Assembly (NCBI GenBank): GCA_021800575.1
Contig: JAJYYW010000039.1
Coordinates: 1-8,659 of the forward strand
Direction: 5' to 3'
DNA: 8,659 nt
Source of the DNA: a bacterium
GTDB lineage: Bacteria > JAMCPX01
A program made the translations under genes and the position numbers. The notes under the pieces were generated by a model that searched no databases, was not told the origin of the DNA, and saw only the letters and a list, made by a program, of their open reading frames with translations. Positions 1 through 7,602 of this stretch are shown here, piece by piece (the first letter of the stretch is position 1; every line of letters starts with the position of its first letter).

Positions 1-507
<507 letters not shown>

Positions 508-623
508 CGGGCAAACCTGAATCGAAACATGCCCCGTTGCCCGCCCGCCGTGGAGGACGGGGATACTTTAGAGACCCTGTTACCGAAGCCGCTCCGATCA
601 TGTCGGGGAATTTACCCGGCGGG
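508..623. other. Convergent intergenic gap with competing hairpins, no clear terminator
   Basis: This 116-bp gap lies between the gdhA stop and the stop of the - strand lipoprotein. It holds a perfect 7-bp inverted repeat, CGGGCAA (508-514) with TTGCCCG (537-543), starting immediately after the gdhA stop. A second, mutually exclusive 6-bp pairing is CCCCGT (532-537) with ACGGGG (557-562). Neither stem is followed by a T-run on either strand, so neither looks like a standard intrinsic terminator. No ORF or promoter is supported here. Confidence 0.3.
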
Positions 624-2321
624 TCAATACAGCAGGGTTGAGCACGCAAACGGTGTCACGCTCGAATAATTTTTGTTGATGCACATGCAATAAGGTTTTT
701 GGCTGTTCGCCGGTGCCAGGCAATAGGATGCCAGTGCAGGAGGGGAGAGCGGGTCCCCAGCGAGTGCAGCTCCGAGGCCGGGCATCGGCACGTTGGTACC
801 AAGGACGTTGTTGATCTCCTGGACAAACAGGCTTGCTATAAGGGCATACCCGGTATTGGTCGGGTGGGCATCATCGAGGCTGGAAAACCCGCCCAGGTGT
901 TGCACGGCTATGGGCGTGTTTCCGACTGTGTAGGTCGGGAACCCTCCGGCATCCACAGTGACATACTGCCCTGCAATAGCCACCGTTCCGTTCAGCATAC
1001 CTGCGAGCGGAACAACATGCACATTGGCGTACTGTGCAGCCACTGACCTGAACTCGCTGTTGAACTGGTCGACCTTCTGATCCATCGCAACCAGCGTTTC
1101 ACAGGCGTTGTATGCGCAGGTGCTGGCTGCGGGGGTGAAGGTGCCGCCGCTGAAGGTTGCCGCGCAGCTGTCCGTATCAGCGGCATTGTCCAGCGCAAAC
1201 AGACCGCCCGTGATATCACTGAACGTCATGGCGCATGGTGTAAGCATGCTCAAGGCGGTTTGCTGGGCGCCGGGCAAAAGCAGGGCAGCATGCGGGCAAT
1301 CCGCAAGGAAGACCTGGGCGCCGGTGGATGCGAGGGCGGCAACATCCTGGGTTATAAAGGTGACAAAGGTATCGTATGACGTTGCCACCTCGTTCGTGAT
1401 AAGATCGTTAATGTAGAGGTCCATGCTCATGATGAGCGTCGGATGCAGGTCCCTTACCATCTGAACCTCCGGCTTTATATCTTTTGTTCCGAGGAGGTTA
1501 TTATTGTAGGGTGCAAAGAGCAGGTTACTCAGGGCCAGCACCGGGATCGCCATGCTTGTTGTTGATGCCGGTCCCAGCACCTCGTCTTCTACCGTCGCTC
1601 CTGGAATAGCGATATTGTATGTGACAACATCAGGGTCCTCAAATAAATCCGCAAAATTTTTGGTGCCGGTTACATAGGAGATAAGCTGCGCTGCCGTCCC
1701 GGTAAACTGGCCGCTGGGGGTCAGCGCATCGAACCCCGGGGCCGGCGGTATGCCCGGCATCCTGAACAGGGGGATGGGAAAGTAGGCGCCTGCTTCCCGT
1801 GCTACCCAGGCAGCGGGACCGTTGAGTTGTGCTGCCTCATTGTAGCTGTCAGACTGGAAACCAGCAGTACCGCTGGCACCGTAGCCCACGAACGTCCTGA
1901 AAGCGCTGCTTGCAGGGGAGATATACGTATAGATATCCGGCACATACGCACACTGACCTGAGCTGCTGATCGCGACCAGCGGGTATGTCCCTGCCGTCGG
2001 CGTGCCTGCAGTGGTAAAACTGAAGGTTAATGCACCACCCTGGTTCGAAACGACCGTCAGGCCCCGCGCCTTGTTGCCGAGGTACACCGTTGTCGGCGTA
2101 AACGAGGCATCGACACCCTTGATGACTGCCGTAATCCGCTGATCCCCGAACTGCGTCCCGTTACCCGGTGATACTGTTACCGCCTGGACACCGGGGATGA
2201 AACTCCTGCAAACAGCGGCATACGGACTGTGCGATGAACTGCTTGTCGAACAACCCGATGCCGCCGTTCCCGCGAGGACAGCGATAACCACTGTGCCGAA
2301 TAACGCGCGTGACAGAGACAC
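624..2321 (-). CDS. Cysteine-rich SGNH/GDSL-type hydrolase lipoprotein
   Basis: 565-residue predicted lipoprotein. The signal peptide ends in ASGC, giving lipidated Cys24. Residues about 43-134 look like an Ig-like/TIG beta domain, followed by an SGNH hydrolase domain. Block I reads GYGASGTAG, with candidate nucleophile Ser150. Block II is YNIAIPGA (235-242). Block III is YIND (303-306). Block V is DDAHPTNTGY (483-492), with candidate Asp483 and His486. The family is esterases and lipases acting on acyl or acetyl esters; the substrate here is unknown. The usual GDS is altered to GAS, but the serine, Asn305 and the D-x-x-H pair remain, so activity is plausible. Eleven cysteines besides Cys24, four of them in the last 32 residues (C534, C545, C547, C560), suggest disulfides in an exported protein. 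The GTG start lies 8 nt after the bfr stop with only a weak A/G-rich upstream stretch, suggesting translational coupling. Confidence 0.8.
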   Translation of the reverse strand: MSLSRALFGTVVIAVLAGTAASGCSTSSSSHSPYAAVCRSFIPGVQAVTVSPGNGTQFGDQRITAVIKGVDASFTPTTVYLGNKARGLTVVSNQGGALTFSFTTAGTPTAGTYPLVAISSSGQCAYVPDIYTYISPASSAFRTFVGYGASGTAGFQSDSYNEAAQLNGPAAWVAREAGAYFPIPLFRMPGIPPAPGFDALTPSGQFTGTAAQLISYVTGTKNFADLFEDPDVVTYNIAIPGATVEDEVLGPASTTSMAIPVLALSNLLFAPYNNNLLGTKDIKPEVQMVRDLHPTLIMSMDLYINDLITNEVATSYDTFVTFITQDVAALASTGAQVFLADCPHAALLLPGAQQTALSMLTPCAMTFSDITGGLFALDNAADTDSCAATFSGGTFTPAASTCAYNACETLVAMDQKVDQFNSEFRSVAAQYANVHVVPLAGMLNGTVAIAGQYVTVDAGGFPTYTVGNTPIAVQHLGGFSSLDDAHPTNTGYALIASLFVQEINNVLGTNVPMPGLGAALAGDPLSPPALASYCLAPANSQKPYCMCINKNYSSVTPFACSTLLY

Positions 2322-2329
2322 GGACGCTG

Positions 2330-2806
2330 TTACTTTTCTTTTTCGATCTGCTCGATCAGGTAGTTCTGGATGCCGATCTGCTTGATCTGGTCAAGCTGCG
2401 CCTCGAGCAGGTCGATGTGATCTTCTTCGTCTTTCAGGATGCTCTTGAGGAGCTCGCTCGTACCGTTGTCTCCGACCTCAACAGCGAGGCGGATGCTCTG
2501 GTTGTATCCTGCAATCGCAGTTTCCTCGGCACCGCGGTCGTTCTCGTGCATCGCCGGTACCTGGGCGCCGATAAAGAGCTTGTTCAGCTTGCTCACAATA
2601 GGAATCCCCTCGAGGAAAAGAATTCTGTCAATCAGCTTTTCGGCATGCTTCATCTCGTCGATGGCCCGCTTTTCGATCATGTTGTGGAGCCGGGTGTATT
2701 TCCAGTTCTCGCACATCTGTGCGTGAACCATGTACTGATTGATGGCAGTCAGCTCTTCTGACAAACGAGCGTTCAGATGCTCGATAACTTTTTTATTTCC
2801 TTTCAT
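2330..2806 (-). CDS. bfr: Bacterioferritin (haem-binding ferroxidase and iron store)
   Basis: 158 residues, the normal bacterioferritin length, collinear with E. coli Bfr from MKG-KVI to the QNYL-QI tail. The protein forms a 24-subunit cytoplasmic shell that oxidises Fe(II) and stores ferric mineral. All six di-iron ligands known in E. coli Bfr are at identical positions: Glu18, Glu51, His54, Glu94, Glu127 and His130. Met52, the haem ligand at the dimer interface, is also kept, as are Tyr25 and Trp35, so this is a haem-type bacterioferritin and not a plain ferritin or Dps. The ATG is fixed by an AAGGAG Shine-Dalgarno 9 nt upstream and by alignment to the family start. A candidate promoter lies in the 97-bp gap ahead of it. 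The SGNH lipoprotein gene follows 8 nt after the stop, so the two are likely co-transcribed. Confidence 0.97.
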   Translation of the reverse strand: MKGNKKVIEHLNARLSEELTAINQYMVHAQMCENWKYTRLHNMIEKRAIDEMKHAEKLIDRILFLEGIPIVSKLNKLFIGAQVPAMHENDRGAEETAIAGYNQSIRLAVEVGDNGTSELLKSILKDEEDHIDLLEAQLDQIKQIGIQNYLIEQIEKEK

Positions 2807-2815
2807 GGTTTTGAT

Positions 2816-2821
2816 CTCCTT
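2816..2821 (-). promoter_or_regulatory. Shine-Dalgarno of bfr
   Basis: The sequence AAGGAG on the - strand lies 9 nt before the bfr ATG. It confirms the start at 2806. Confidence 0.8.
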
Positions 2822-2837
2822 TTATAGAATTGAGGAC

Positions 2838-2866
2838 AGCGTATCATGAACATACGGGACTATCAA
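2838..2866 (-). promoter_or_regulatory. Candidate sigma70-type promoter of bfr
   Basis: On the - strand, TTGATA (2866-2861; 5 of 6 to the -35 consensus) is followed by a 17-bp spacer and TACGCT (2843-2838; 3 of 6 to the -10 consensus). A TGA directly before the -10 gives the TGn of an extended -10. Transcription would start near 2831, leaving a leader of about 25 nt that includes the Shine-Dalgarno. Position and spacing are good but the -10 match is poor, so this is tentative. Confidence 0.35.
2840..2856. repeat. Short dyad over the bfr promoter, possible operator
   Basis: CGTAT (2840-2844) and ATACG (2852-2856) form a perfect 5-bp inverted repeat separated by 7 bp. The dyad overlaps the candidate -10 and the downstream part of the spacer, where a repressor would block polymerase. 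It does not resemble a Fur box well. A dyad this short can occur by chance. Confidence 0.3.
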
Positions 2867-2906
2867 CAGAATACGACACGGCCGATTTTCATGCCGGGAC
2901 CCGGTG

Positions 2907-3665
2907 TCAGCGTTCCGGCAAGCCGGTGCCGCACAGCCGGCGTATGTCCATGAGGGATGGGTCGACGGGTACGTTTGTGTGTACCGTGCGGTAGTGGACG
3001 GTAAGTCTGCTCCCGTTGCTGCTGCAGGTGATGTGCCGGGGCAGCAATACTCCATCAAACGTGTCGTACCCGCTGTACACGCATACCAGCGGCCGGGACG
3101 CGGGAGTGTGGACACTGACGGAGCGTATGCGCAGAGCTGCATCAAGCTGCGCCGTCCACACGGTACGGCCGAGTGTACCGGACACGGTACGTTCCCCGTT
3201 GGTCCAGTTCATCCGGTCGGGTTTGCCGATGAGGCGCCCGGTTATGAGTTTCCCGAATTCTTCAGGGTCCGAGCGCATGTGGGTGTAGCGTTCGAGCAGG
3301 GTGGGTGACGATATACTGCATGCACCTGTTCTGACGTCCAGGACCGCTACATCCCTGCTGCAGACGATGATGAGCATGGGCTGGTACAGGAGGTTCAGCG
3401 TTTCAAGCCTCAGGTTTGGGCCGTCGATGATAATTCCCTCCGGAAACTCGGCACCGCGGTCTCCGAGCCTGACGCTGACGGATGCAAGTGCTTTCATGCT
3501 CGTGAGAGGAGGGTGGTGCGCGTCCATGGCCTCAAGCAGGGAGGATACACTGGCAGGGCGCGCCGGTTTCAGGGGTAATGCGCACCCGGACAGAAGCAGC
3601 ACAAGAGCAGCACAAACGAGCCGTAGGGTTGTTTCCCGGTGCCAGGACTTTGCAAACGGGAGCAT
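2907..3665 (-). CDS. LolB-like outer-membrane lipoprotein
   Basis: From ATG 3665 the product is 252 residues and begins with a basic stretch, a hydrophobic core and lipobox LSGC, giving lipidated Cys28. An in-frame TTG at 3692 would add nine residues and overlap the preceding TPR gene by 14 bp. The ATG is preferred because it starts 13 nt after that stop and gives a more normal signal peptide, though neither start has a strong Shine-Dalgarno. The mature part resembles the LolA/LolB half-barrel fold: a beta-rich body with SMKALASVSVRLGD, then GPNLRLETLNLL, followed by alternating strands. LolB receives lipoproteins from periplasmic LolA and inserts them in the outer membrane. Similarity is by pattern and by its position after the TPR lipoprotein, which matches a known TPR-lolB arrangement. 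Five cysteines in the mature region beyond the lipidated one are unusual for LolB. It could instead be another LolA/B-fold lipoprotein. Confidence 0.65.
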   Translation of the reverse strand: MLPFAKSWHRETTLRLVCAALVLLLSGCALPLKPARPASVSSLLEAMDAHHPPLTSMKALASVSVRLGDRGAEFPEGIIIDGPNLRLETLNLLYQPMLIIVCSRDVAVLDVRTGACSISSPTLLERYTHMRSDPEEFGKLITGRLIGKPDRMNWTNGERTVSGTLGRTVWTAQLDAALRIRSVSVHTPASRPLVCVYSGYDTFDGVLLPRHITCSSNGSRLTVHYRTVHTNVPVDPSLMDIRRLCGTGLPER

Positions 3666-3678
3666 TGACGCAACTATC

Positions 3679-5397
3679 TTAGCGTGCGCCAAGTTTCAGC
3701 AGTTTCTTGTGCAGCTTCTGTTTGAGCTTTTCGTCGGTGAGCTGCTTACTCCCGGCTGCCGCCTTGTAGGTTTTAATGGCTTCCTGCCTCTTTCCCGCCT
3801 TCAGATAGGCATCTCCGAGATGCTCCAGTATCTGGGGATCATCGTGGGAAAGTTGTGCCGCCTTTTTCAGGGTAGCGATAGCCTTGTGTACGAGGCCCTT
3901 CTTGAAGTATACCCAGCCCAGACTGTCCGTAATGAATCCGTCATCCGGTTTTACCGTGAGGGCCTCTTTGATCATGGCCTCTGCGGTATTGAGTTTTATG
4001 CCCTTGTCGGCGTAGGTATACCCTATATAATTGAGCGCGTCCGGATTTTTCGCATTTATCTTCAGGATCTGTTCCATGACACTAAGTGCCTTTTTCTGGT
4101 CGCCGTTCTGATCATAGATGACGCCCAGGTGGTAGAGTAGCGCCTGGCTGTCCGTAAATTTATTCAGCGCCGTGTTCAGAATATCGATAGCGTGTCCGTA
4201 CTGCTTATCCTGGGCAAAAAATGCGGCAAAAAGGTTGTAGCGATCCGGGGTCGGTTCCCTCTGGAGGATGGGAAACAGTACTGCTTCTGCCTCCTTGTTG
4301 TTGTTCTGCTGGCTGTAGATGACTGCAATCTCTTCCTGTGCACCCGTGTACATATCGTCGGTTATGGGCACCCTGCGGAGGATGGCGAGGGCCTGGTCGT
4401 ATTGTTTCCTTTCCGCGAGCAGCAGTCCATAATAGTAATACGCCCGGAAAAAGGAAGGATTCGACTGTATGATGGATTTGAATGATGCCTCCGCGCGATG
4501 GTAATCATGCGTCTCCACGTAGATCATCGCCATTTTGAGCTGCAGGACAAGTGAGGGAATGTAGTGCTCTGCTTTCGTGTAATTCTTCAATGCATCGGGG
4601 TATTTCCGGGCGGTCAAAAACAGATCCCCCATTTTTTCATACAGACCGTACGCATCCGGGTTTCCAGCAAGTATGCGGTGATAAACCGCCACCGCCTTGT
4701 CGTACGCCTTCAGGTAAGCATAGACGTCCGCCTCTTCATACAGTGCGGTGTAAAATTCGGGGGAGACGGCAAACGCCTTCTCGTAGTCAGCGATAGCTTT
4801 GATGTAGTGTTTCTTGTCGACCTCTATCTTGGCAAGATAATAATACGGATACGGAGATGCGGGAACATGCACTGCCATATCGTGGAGGGTTTTCTCGGCG
4901 CCCGCGGTATCGTTCCCGTGGTATTGGGTGAGTGCGAGCGTTATGTACGCGTTTTCCGATTGCGGCGTCAGCCTGACGATCCGCTGGAGTATCCGGACCG
5001 CCTGCATGGTTTCACCGGTGCCGGCGAGTATGTCCGCCTTCGTGTACAGCGCCTGGATCGAGTCCGGATCAAGGGCAAGCGCCTTGTCGATATAGCCGAG
5101 CGACTCCTTGTATGATTGCTCCTGTGCAGAGATCCGGGCGAGCAAGGTGTACAGGTACGGAGAAGAAGGATCGTAACCGGCCGCGCTCTTGAGCTCTTCG
5201 AGTGCGCCGTTGAGGTCGTTGTCGTGGAGCTTTAAGTCCGAGAGCATGAAGTGCATCTCCGCGCATTGCTGCGGGCTCTGGCAGTGACTGGTTCCGGTCG
5301 TCTTTGTCCGGGCCTGCGCGGCCCCGGGCTTTACCGGTACGTGGACGCAGCCGGCAAGCAGGGCAACTCCCAACAGGAGTAAAAGTTGTTTTTTCAT
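3679..5397 (-). CDS. TPR-repeat lipoprotein (about 15 TPR units)
   Basis: 572 residues. The N-terminus MKKQLLLLLGVALLAGC is a textbook lipoprotein signal with Cys17 as the lipidated residue, which fixes the start. After a short Pro/Thr-rich linker, residues about 46-553 are almost entirely tetratricopeptide repeats of 33-35 residues, about 15 in all, several with the canonical G-Y-A-P pattern (for example around 113-146, 417-450, 486-518 and 520-553). The best-conserved part is the C-terminal NPDALNYIGYTYADKG and SLGWVYFKKGL region, typical of the TPR lipoprotein family found beside lolB in Pseudomonas and deltaproteobacteria. TPR solenoids bind proteins, so a periplasmic or membrane-anchored scaffold role is inferred; the partner is unknown. 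The LolB-like gene follows directly. A 65-bp gap separates it from the SDR gene upstream. Asp is absent at +2 (Val18 present), consistent with outer-membrane sorting if E. coli rules apply. Confidence 0.88.
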   Translation of the reverse strand: MKKQLLLLLGVALLAGCVHVPVKPGAAQARTKTTGTSHCQSPQQCAEMHFMLSDLKLHDNDLNGALEELKSAAGYDPSSPYLYTLLARISAQEQSYKESLGYIDKALALDPDSIQALYTKADILAGTGETMQAVRILQRIVRLTPQSENAYITLALTQYHGNDTAGAEKTLHDMAVHVPASPYPYYYLAKIEVDKKHYIKAIADYEKAFAVSPEFYTALYEEADVYAYLKAYDKAVAVYHRILAGNPDAYGLYEKMGDLFLTARKYPDALKNYTKAEHYIPSLVLQLKMAMIYVETHDYHRAEASFKSIIQSNPSFFRAYYYYGLLLAERKQYDQALAILRRVPITDDMYTGAQEEIAVIYSQQNNNKEAEAVLFPILQREPTPDRYNLFAAFFAQDKQYGHAIDILNTALNKFTDSQALLYHLGVIYDQNGDQKKALSVMEQILKINAKNPDALNYIGYTYADKGIKLNTAEAMIKEALTVKPDDGFITDSLGWVYFKKGLVHKAIATLKKAAQLSHDDPQILEHLGDAYLKAGKRQEAIKTYKAAAGSKQLTDEKLKQKLHKKLLKLGAR

Positions 5398-5401
5398 AAA
5401 C

Positions 5402-5417
5402 CAAGGATAATCCCTTG
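5402..5417 (-). promoter_or_regulatory. Small hairpin over the ribosome-binding region of the TPR lipoprotein gene
   Basis: In the mRNA, CAAGG (5417-5413) can pair with CCUUG (5406-5402), a 5-bp stem with a 6-nt loop ending just before the ATG at 5397. The left arm contains AAGGGA, the only purine-rich Shine-Dalgarno candidate for this gene, and that candidate sits rather far (13 nt) from the ATG. The stem is short, so an effect on translation is speculative. Confidence 0.25.
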
Positions 5418-5462
5418 CGGTGCAGAATTCAATAGGTTTATGTGCGTCTTACCGGTGCGGGA

Positions 5463-6236
5463 TCACAGCATGACCCCGCCGCCGTCGATAACAAGGGTCT
5501 CACCGGTCATGTACGAAGAAGCCCCCGATGCGAGAAACAGGGCTGCCCCGACGATGTCATCGGGTTCGCCGAGCCTCTTGATGGAAATGCCCCGCAGGAT
5601 CTCTTCGGCGAGTTCCGGGCTGCTGTAGAGTGCTTCTGCAAATTTCGTTTTGATGACGCCCGGTGCGATGGCATTGACCCGGATGTTCATGCCGGTCCAT
5701 TCCTGGGCGAGGACCCTGGTGAGCATGATGACGCCTGCCTTGCTCACGCTGTACGCGCCCAACCCCAAGCCGGGTTTGATACCTGCAACGGATGCCATGT
5801 TGATGATGACCCCGCCGCCGTTGTCCGACATAACGGACGAGACCTCCCTGCTCAGGAAGAAAAACCCGCGGAGATTGATTTCGAATATCTTGTCCCAGGC
5901 CTTCTCATCGACATTGATGATGGGACCGAACACAGGGTTTGTCCCCGCATTGTTCACCAATATATCGATGCGTCCGTACTGCGGGACGGATTTTTCGACC
6001 AGCATTTTCAGGTCGTCGGGCTTCCCTGCGTGCGCCGCTACAACAAAGGCCTCACCCCCTGCAGACGCGATCTCCCCTGCCACGCGATCGAGATCCGCCT
6101 GCTTCCTGCTGGACAGGATGACCTTCGCTCCTGCCGCTGCGAATGCGCGTGCAATCCCTTCGCCAATCCCCCTGCTCGCACCCGTTATGAGCGCCACTTT
6201 CCCGTCGAGTCTGAATCTGTCGGTTACGTTGGTCAT
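5463..6236 (-). CDS. Short-chain dehydrogenase/reductase (SDR), probably NADP(H)-dependent
   Basis: 257 residues, a classical SDR. It has the cofactor motif TGASRGIG (18-25), NNAG (95-98), structural Asn121, catalytic Ser149 and the Y-x-x-x-K pair Tyr162/Lys166, then NAIAPG (188-193) and a C-terminal YMTGETLVIDGG. Ser43-Arg44 at the end of the second strand favours NADP(H) over NAD(H). The overall pattern resembles FabG (3-oxoacyl-ACP reductase) and especially the DHRS4-like carbonyl reductases. There is no fab gene nearby, so the substrate cannot be named. The ATG is fixed by an AAGGAG 5 nt upstream that overlaps the eno stop codon. The protein is soluble and cytoplasmic with no signal peptide. 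All catalytic residues are present. Confidence 0.92.
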   Translation of the reverse strand: MTNVTDRFRLDGKVALITGASRGIGEGIARAFAAAGAKVILSSRKQADLDRVAGEIASAGGEAFVVAAHAGKPDDLKMLVEKSVPQYGRIDILVNNAGTNPVFGPIINVDEKAWDKIFEINLRGFFFLSREVSSVMSDNGGGVIINMASVAGIKPGLGLGAYSVSKAGVIMLTRVLAQEWTGMNIRVNAIAPGVIKTKFAEALYSSPELAEEILRGISIKRLGEPDDIVGAALFLASGASSYMTGETLVIDGGGVML

Positions 6237-6241
6237 GATAG

Positions 6242-6248
6242 CTCCTTA
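6242..6248 (-). promoter_or_regulatory. Shine-Dalgarno of the SDR gene overlapping the eno stop codon
   Basis: The - strand reads TAAGGAG: the eno stop TAA (6248-6246) shares its two A bases with the AAGGAG of the SDR gene, 5 nt before its ATG. Ribosomes finishing eno would sit on the SDR start site, so the two genes are most likely translationally coupled. Confidence 0.8.
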
Positions 6249-7532
6249 TCTTCCAACACTGGTCAGTGCCCGCATACCGGGATAGACCGCCCGGGTGCCG
6301 AGTTCGTACTCGATCTCCAGCAAGCGGTTGTATTTCGCAACACGCTCTCCCCGCGCCGGGGCGCCGGTCTTGATAAAACCGGTGTTCGCAGCCACGGACA
6401 GGTCTGCTATGGTGGTGTCGTCCGTTTCCCCGGAGCGGTGCGAGATGACCGCTGTCCAGCCGTGAGACTTCACCATCCGCAGTGCCTCCATGGTTTCCGT
6501 CAGTGTCCCTATCTGGTTGAGCTTGATCAGAACAGAGTTCGCCGCATCCCGTTCAATTGCCTTCCGGATGTATTTCGTGTTCGTTACCGTGAGGTCGTCT
6601 GCGACAAGCTGGACCTTTGAACCGAGCCGCTCCTTGAGCTCGACCCATCCGTTCCAGTCGTTTTCGGCGAGTCCGTCTTCGATACTGATCAGGGGGTACG
6701 ATTTTATCAGCCCTGCGTACACGTCGATCATCTGCCCGGAGCTGAGGGTCCTGCCCTCGTCTTTCAGATGGTATTTACCGTTGCTGTAGAATTCGCTCGA
6801 TGCAGGATCCAGGGCAAGATAGATGTCCCTGCCCGGCTTGTAGCCGGCCTTTTCGATAGCCCGGGAAAGGTACTCGAGGGGCTCTTCATTGTTCTTCAGG
6901 CTCGGGGCGAACCCTCCCTCGTCGCCGATGGAGGTAACAAGGCCCTTGTCCTTGAGGATTGATTTCAGCGTATGGTACACCTCGACAGAGGCCCGCAGTG
7001 CTTCACTGAAGGAAGAAAGCCCGGCCGGAACGATCATGTATTCCTGGAAATCAACGCTCGTATCCGCGTGCTTGCCGCCGTTCAGGACATTCAGCATGGG
7101 AACAGGCAGGACCGGGGTATCCACCCCGCCGAGGTATTTGTACAGGGGTACGTTCAGAGTCTTTGCACTGACCCGTGCCACGGCAAGGGAAACGGCGAGC
7201 AGCGCATTGGCTCCCAGCTTTGACTTTGTCTCCGTGCCGTCAAGCTCTACCATCGTGGTATCGATCGCCCTCTGGTCGAACGGCTCCATGCCAAGCAGGG
7301 CAGGTTTGACGGCGTTCTTGATATTTTTGAGAACCGTAAGAACGCCCTTGCCCTGATAGCGTTTCTTATCTCCGTCCCGAAGCTCAAGCGCCTCACGTTC
7401 ACCGGTCGACGCTCCCGAGGGTACCTTTGCGGTCGTAAAGATCCCGTTATCGAGTCTGACCGTTACCTCGACGGTCGGATTCCCGCGCGAGTCGAGTATC
7501 TCCAGGGCGAGTATGTCTTCAATTTTTACCAT
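6246..7532 (-). CDS. eno: Enolase (phosphopyruvate hydratase)
   Basis: 428 residues, full family length. It interconverts 2-phosphoglycerate and phosphoenolpyruvate in glycolysis and gluconeogenesis. Visible motifs in order are GNPTVEV (18-24), the mobile loop SGASTGE (39-45), GGKHAD (152-157) with His155, FQEYMI with Glu164, and IGDEGGFAP with Glu205. Mg(II) ligands are Asp242, Glu285 and Asp312. Catalytic Lys337 lies in [11 protein letters not shown], the SHRSGET phosphate loop is at 364-370, and Lys388 is in [17 protein letters not shown]. Every catalytic and metal residue is present. The ATG has a strong AAAGGAGG 5 nt upstream; another ATG at 7537 is out of frame. The SDR gene is coupled behind it. 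The mlaD-like gene ahead ends 70 bp upstream, so readthrough from it is possible. Confidence 0.98.
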   Translation of the reverse strand: MVKIEDILALEILDSRGNPTVEVTVRLDNGIFTTAKVPSGASTGEREALELRDGDKKRYQGKGVLTVLKNIKNAVKPALLGMEPFDQRAIDTTMVELDGTETKSKLGANALLAVSLAVARVSAKTLNVPLYKYLGGVDTPVLPVPMLNVLNGGKHADTSVDFQEYMIVPAGLSSFSEALRASVEVYHTLKSILKDKGLVTSIGDEGGFAPSLKNNEEPLEYLSRAIEKAGYKPGRDIYLALDPASSEFYSNGKYHLKDEGRTLSSGQMIDVYAGLIKSYPLISIEDGLAENDWNGWVELKERLGSKVQLVADDLTVTNTKYIRKAIERDAANSVLIKLNQIGTLTETMEALRMVKSHGWTAVISHRSGETDDTTIADLSVAANTGFIKTGAPARGERVAKYNRLLEIEYELGTRAVYPGMRALTSVGR

Positions 7533-7537
7533 AGCAT

Positions 7538-7545
7538 CCTCCTTT
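7538..7545 (-). promoter_or_regulatory. Strong Shine-Dalgarno of eno
   Basis: AAAGGAGG on the - strand, 5 nt before the eno ATG, is a near-perfect anti-16S match and fits high expression of a glycolytic enzyme. It selects ATG 7532 over the out-of-frame ATG at 7537, which is adjacent to the Shine-Dalgarno. Confidence 0.8.
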
Positions 7546-7602
7546 AAAAATTATATGTTTGTCGCGCACTGTCTGCCGGGGCGCGGATTGATCATACCCC
7601 GC

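Noticed and set aside
508..543. Hairpin after gdhA as an intrinsic terminator
   Set aside because: The 7-bp stem has a 22-nt loop and no T-tract on either side, so it is kept only as an intergenic structure.
2309..2761. 150-codon open frame on the + strand opposite bfr
   Set aside because: It is antisense to a fully conserved bacterioferritin; its Leu/Val/Asp-rich translation mirrors the helix codons on the other strand.
3301..4140. 279-codon open frame on the + strand opposite the TPR and LolB-like genes
   Set aside because: Its composition follows the complement of TPR codons, it shows no family motif, and it crosses the junction of two real genes.
5404..5432. TTGAAT-17-TATCCT promoter-like pair before the TPR lipoprotein gene
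   Set aside because: The implied transcription start coincides with the ATG, which would make the mRNA leaderless; matches are only 4 of 6 in each box.
5442..6620. 392-codon open frame on the + strand across the SDR gene and the end of eno
   Set aside because: It lies entirely antisense to two strongly supported genes, its translation is rich in Arg, Pro, Cys and His with no recognisable domain, and long antisense frames are common opposite GC-rich coding sequence.
7550..7555. Perfect TATAAT on the - strand before eno
   Set aside because: No -35 match exists at 16-18 bp, and a start 7 nt downstream would fall inside the Shine-Dalgarno, leaving too short a leader. It is probably just A/T-rich leader sequence.
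7577..7601. CGGGG/CCCCG stem after the mlaD-like gene as a terminator
   Set aside because: The stem is only 5 bp with a 15-nt loop and no T-run follows it closely.
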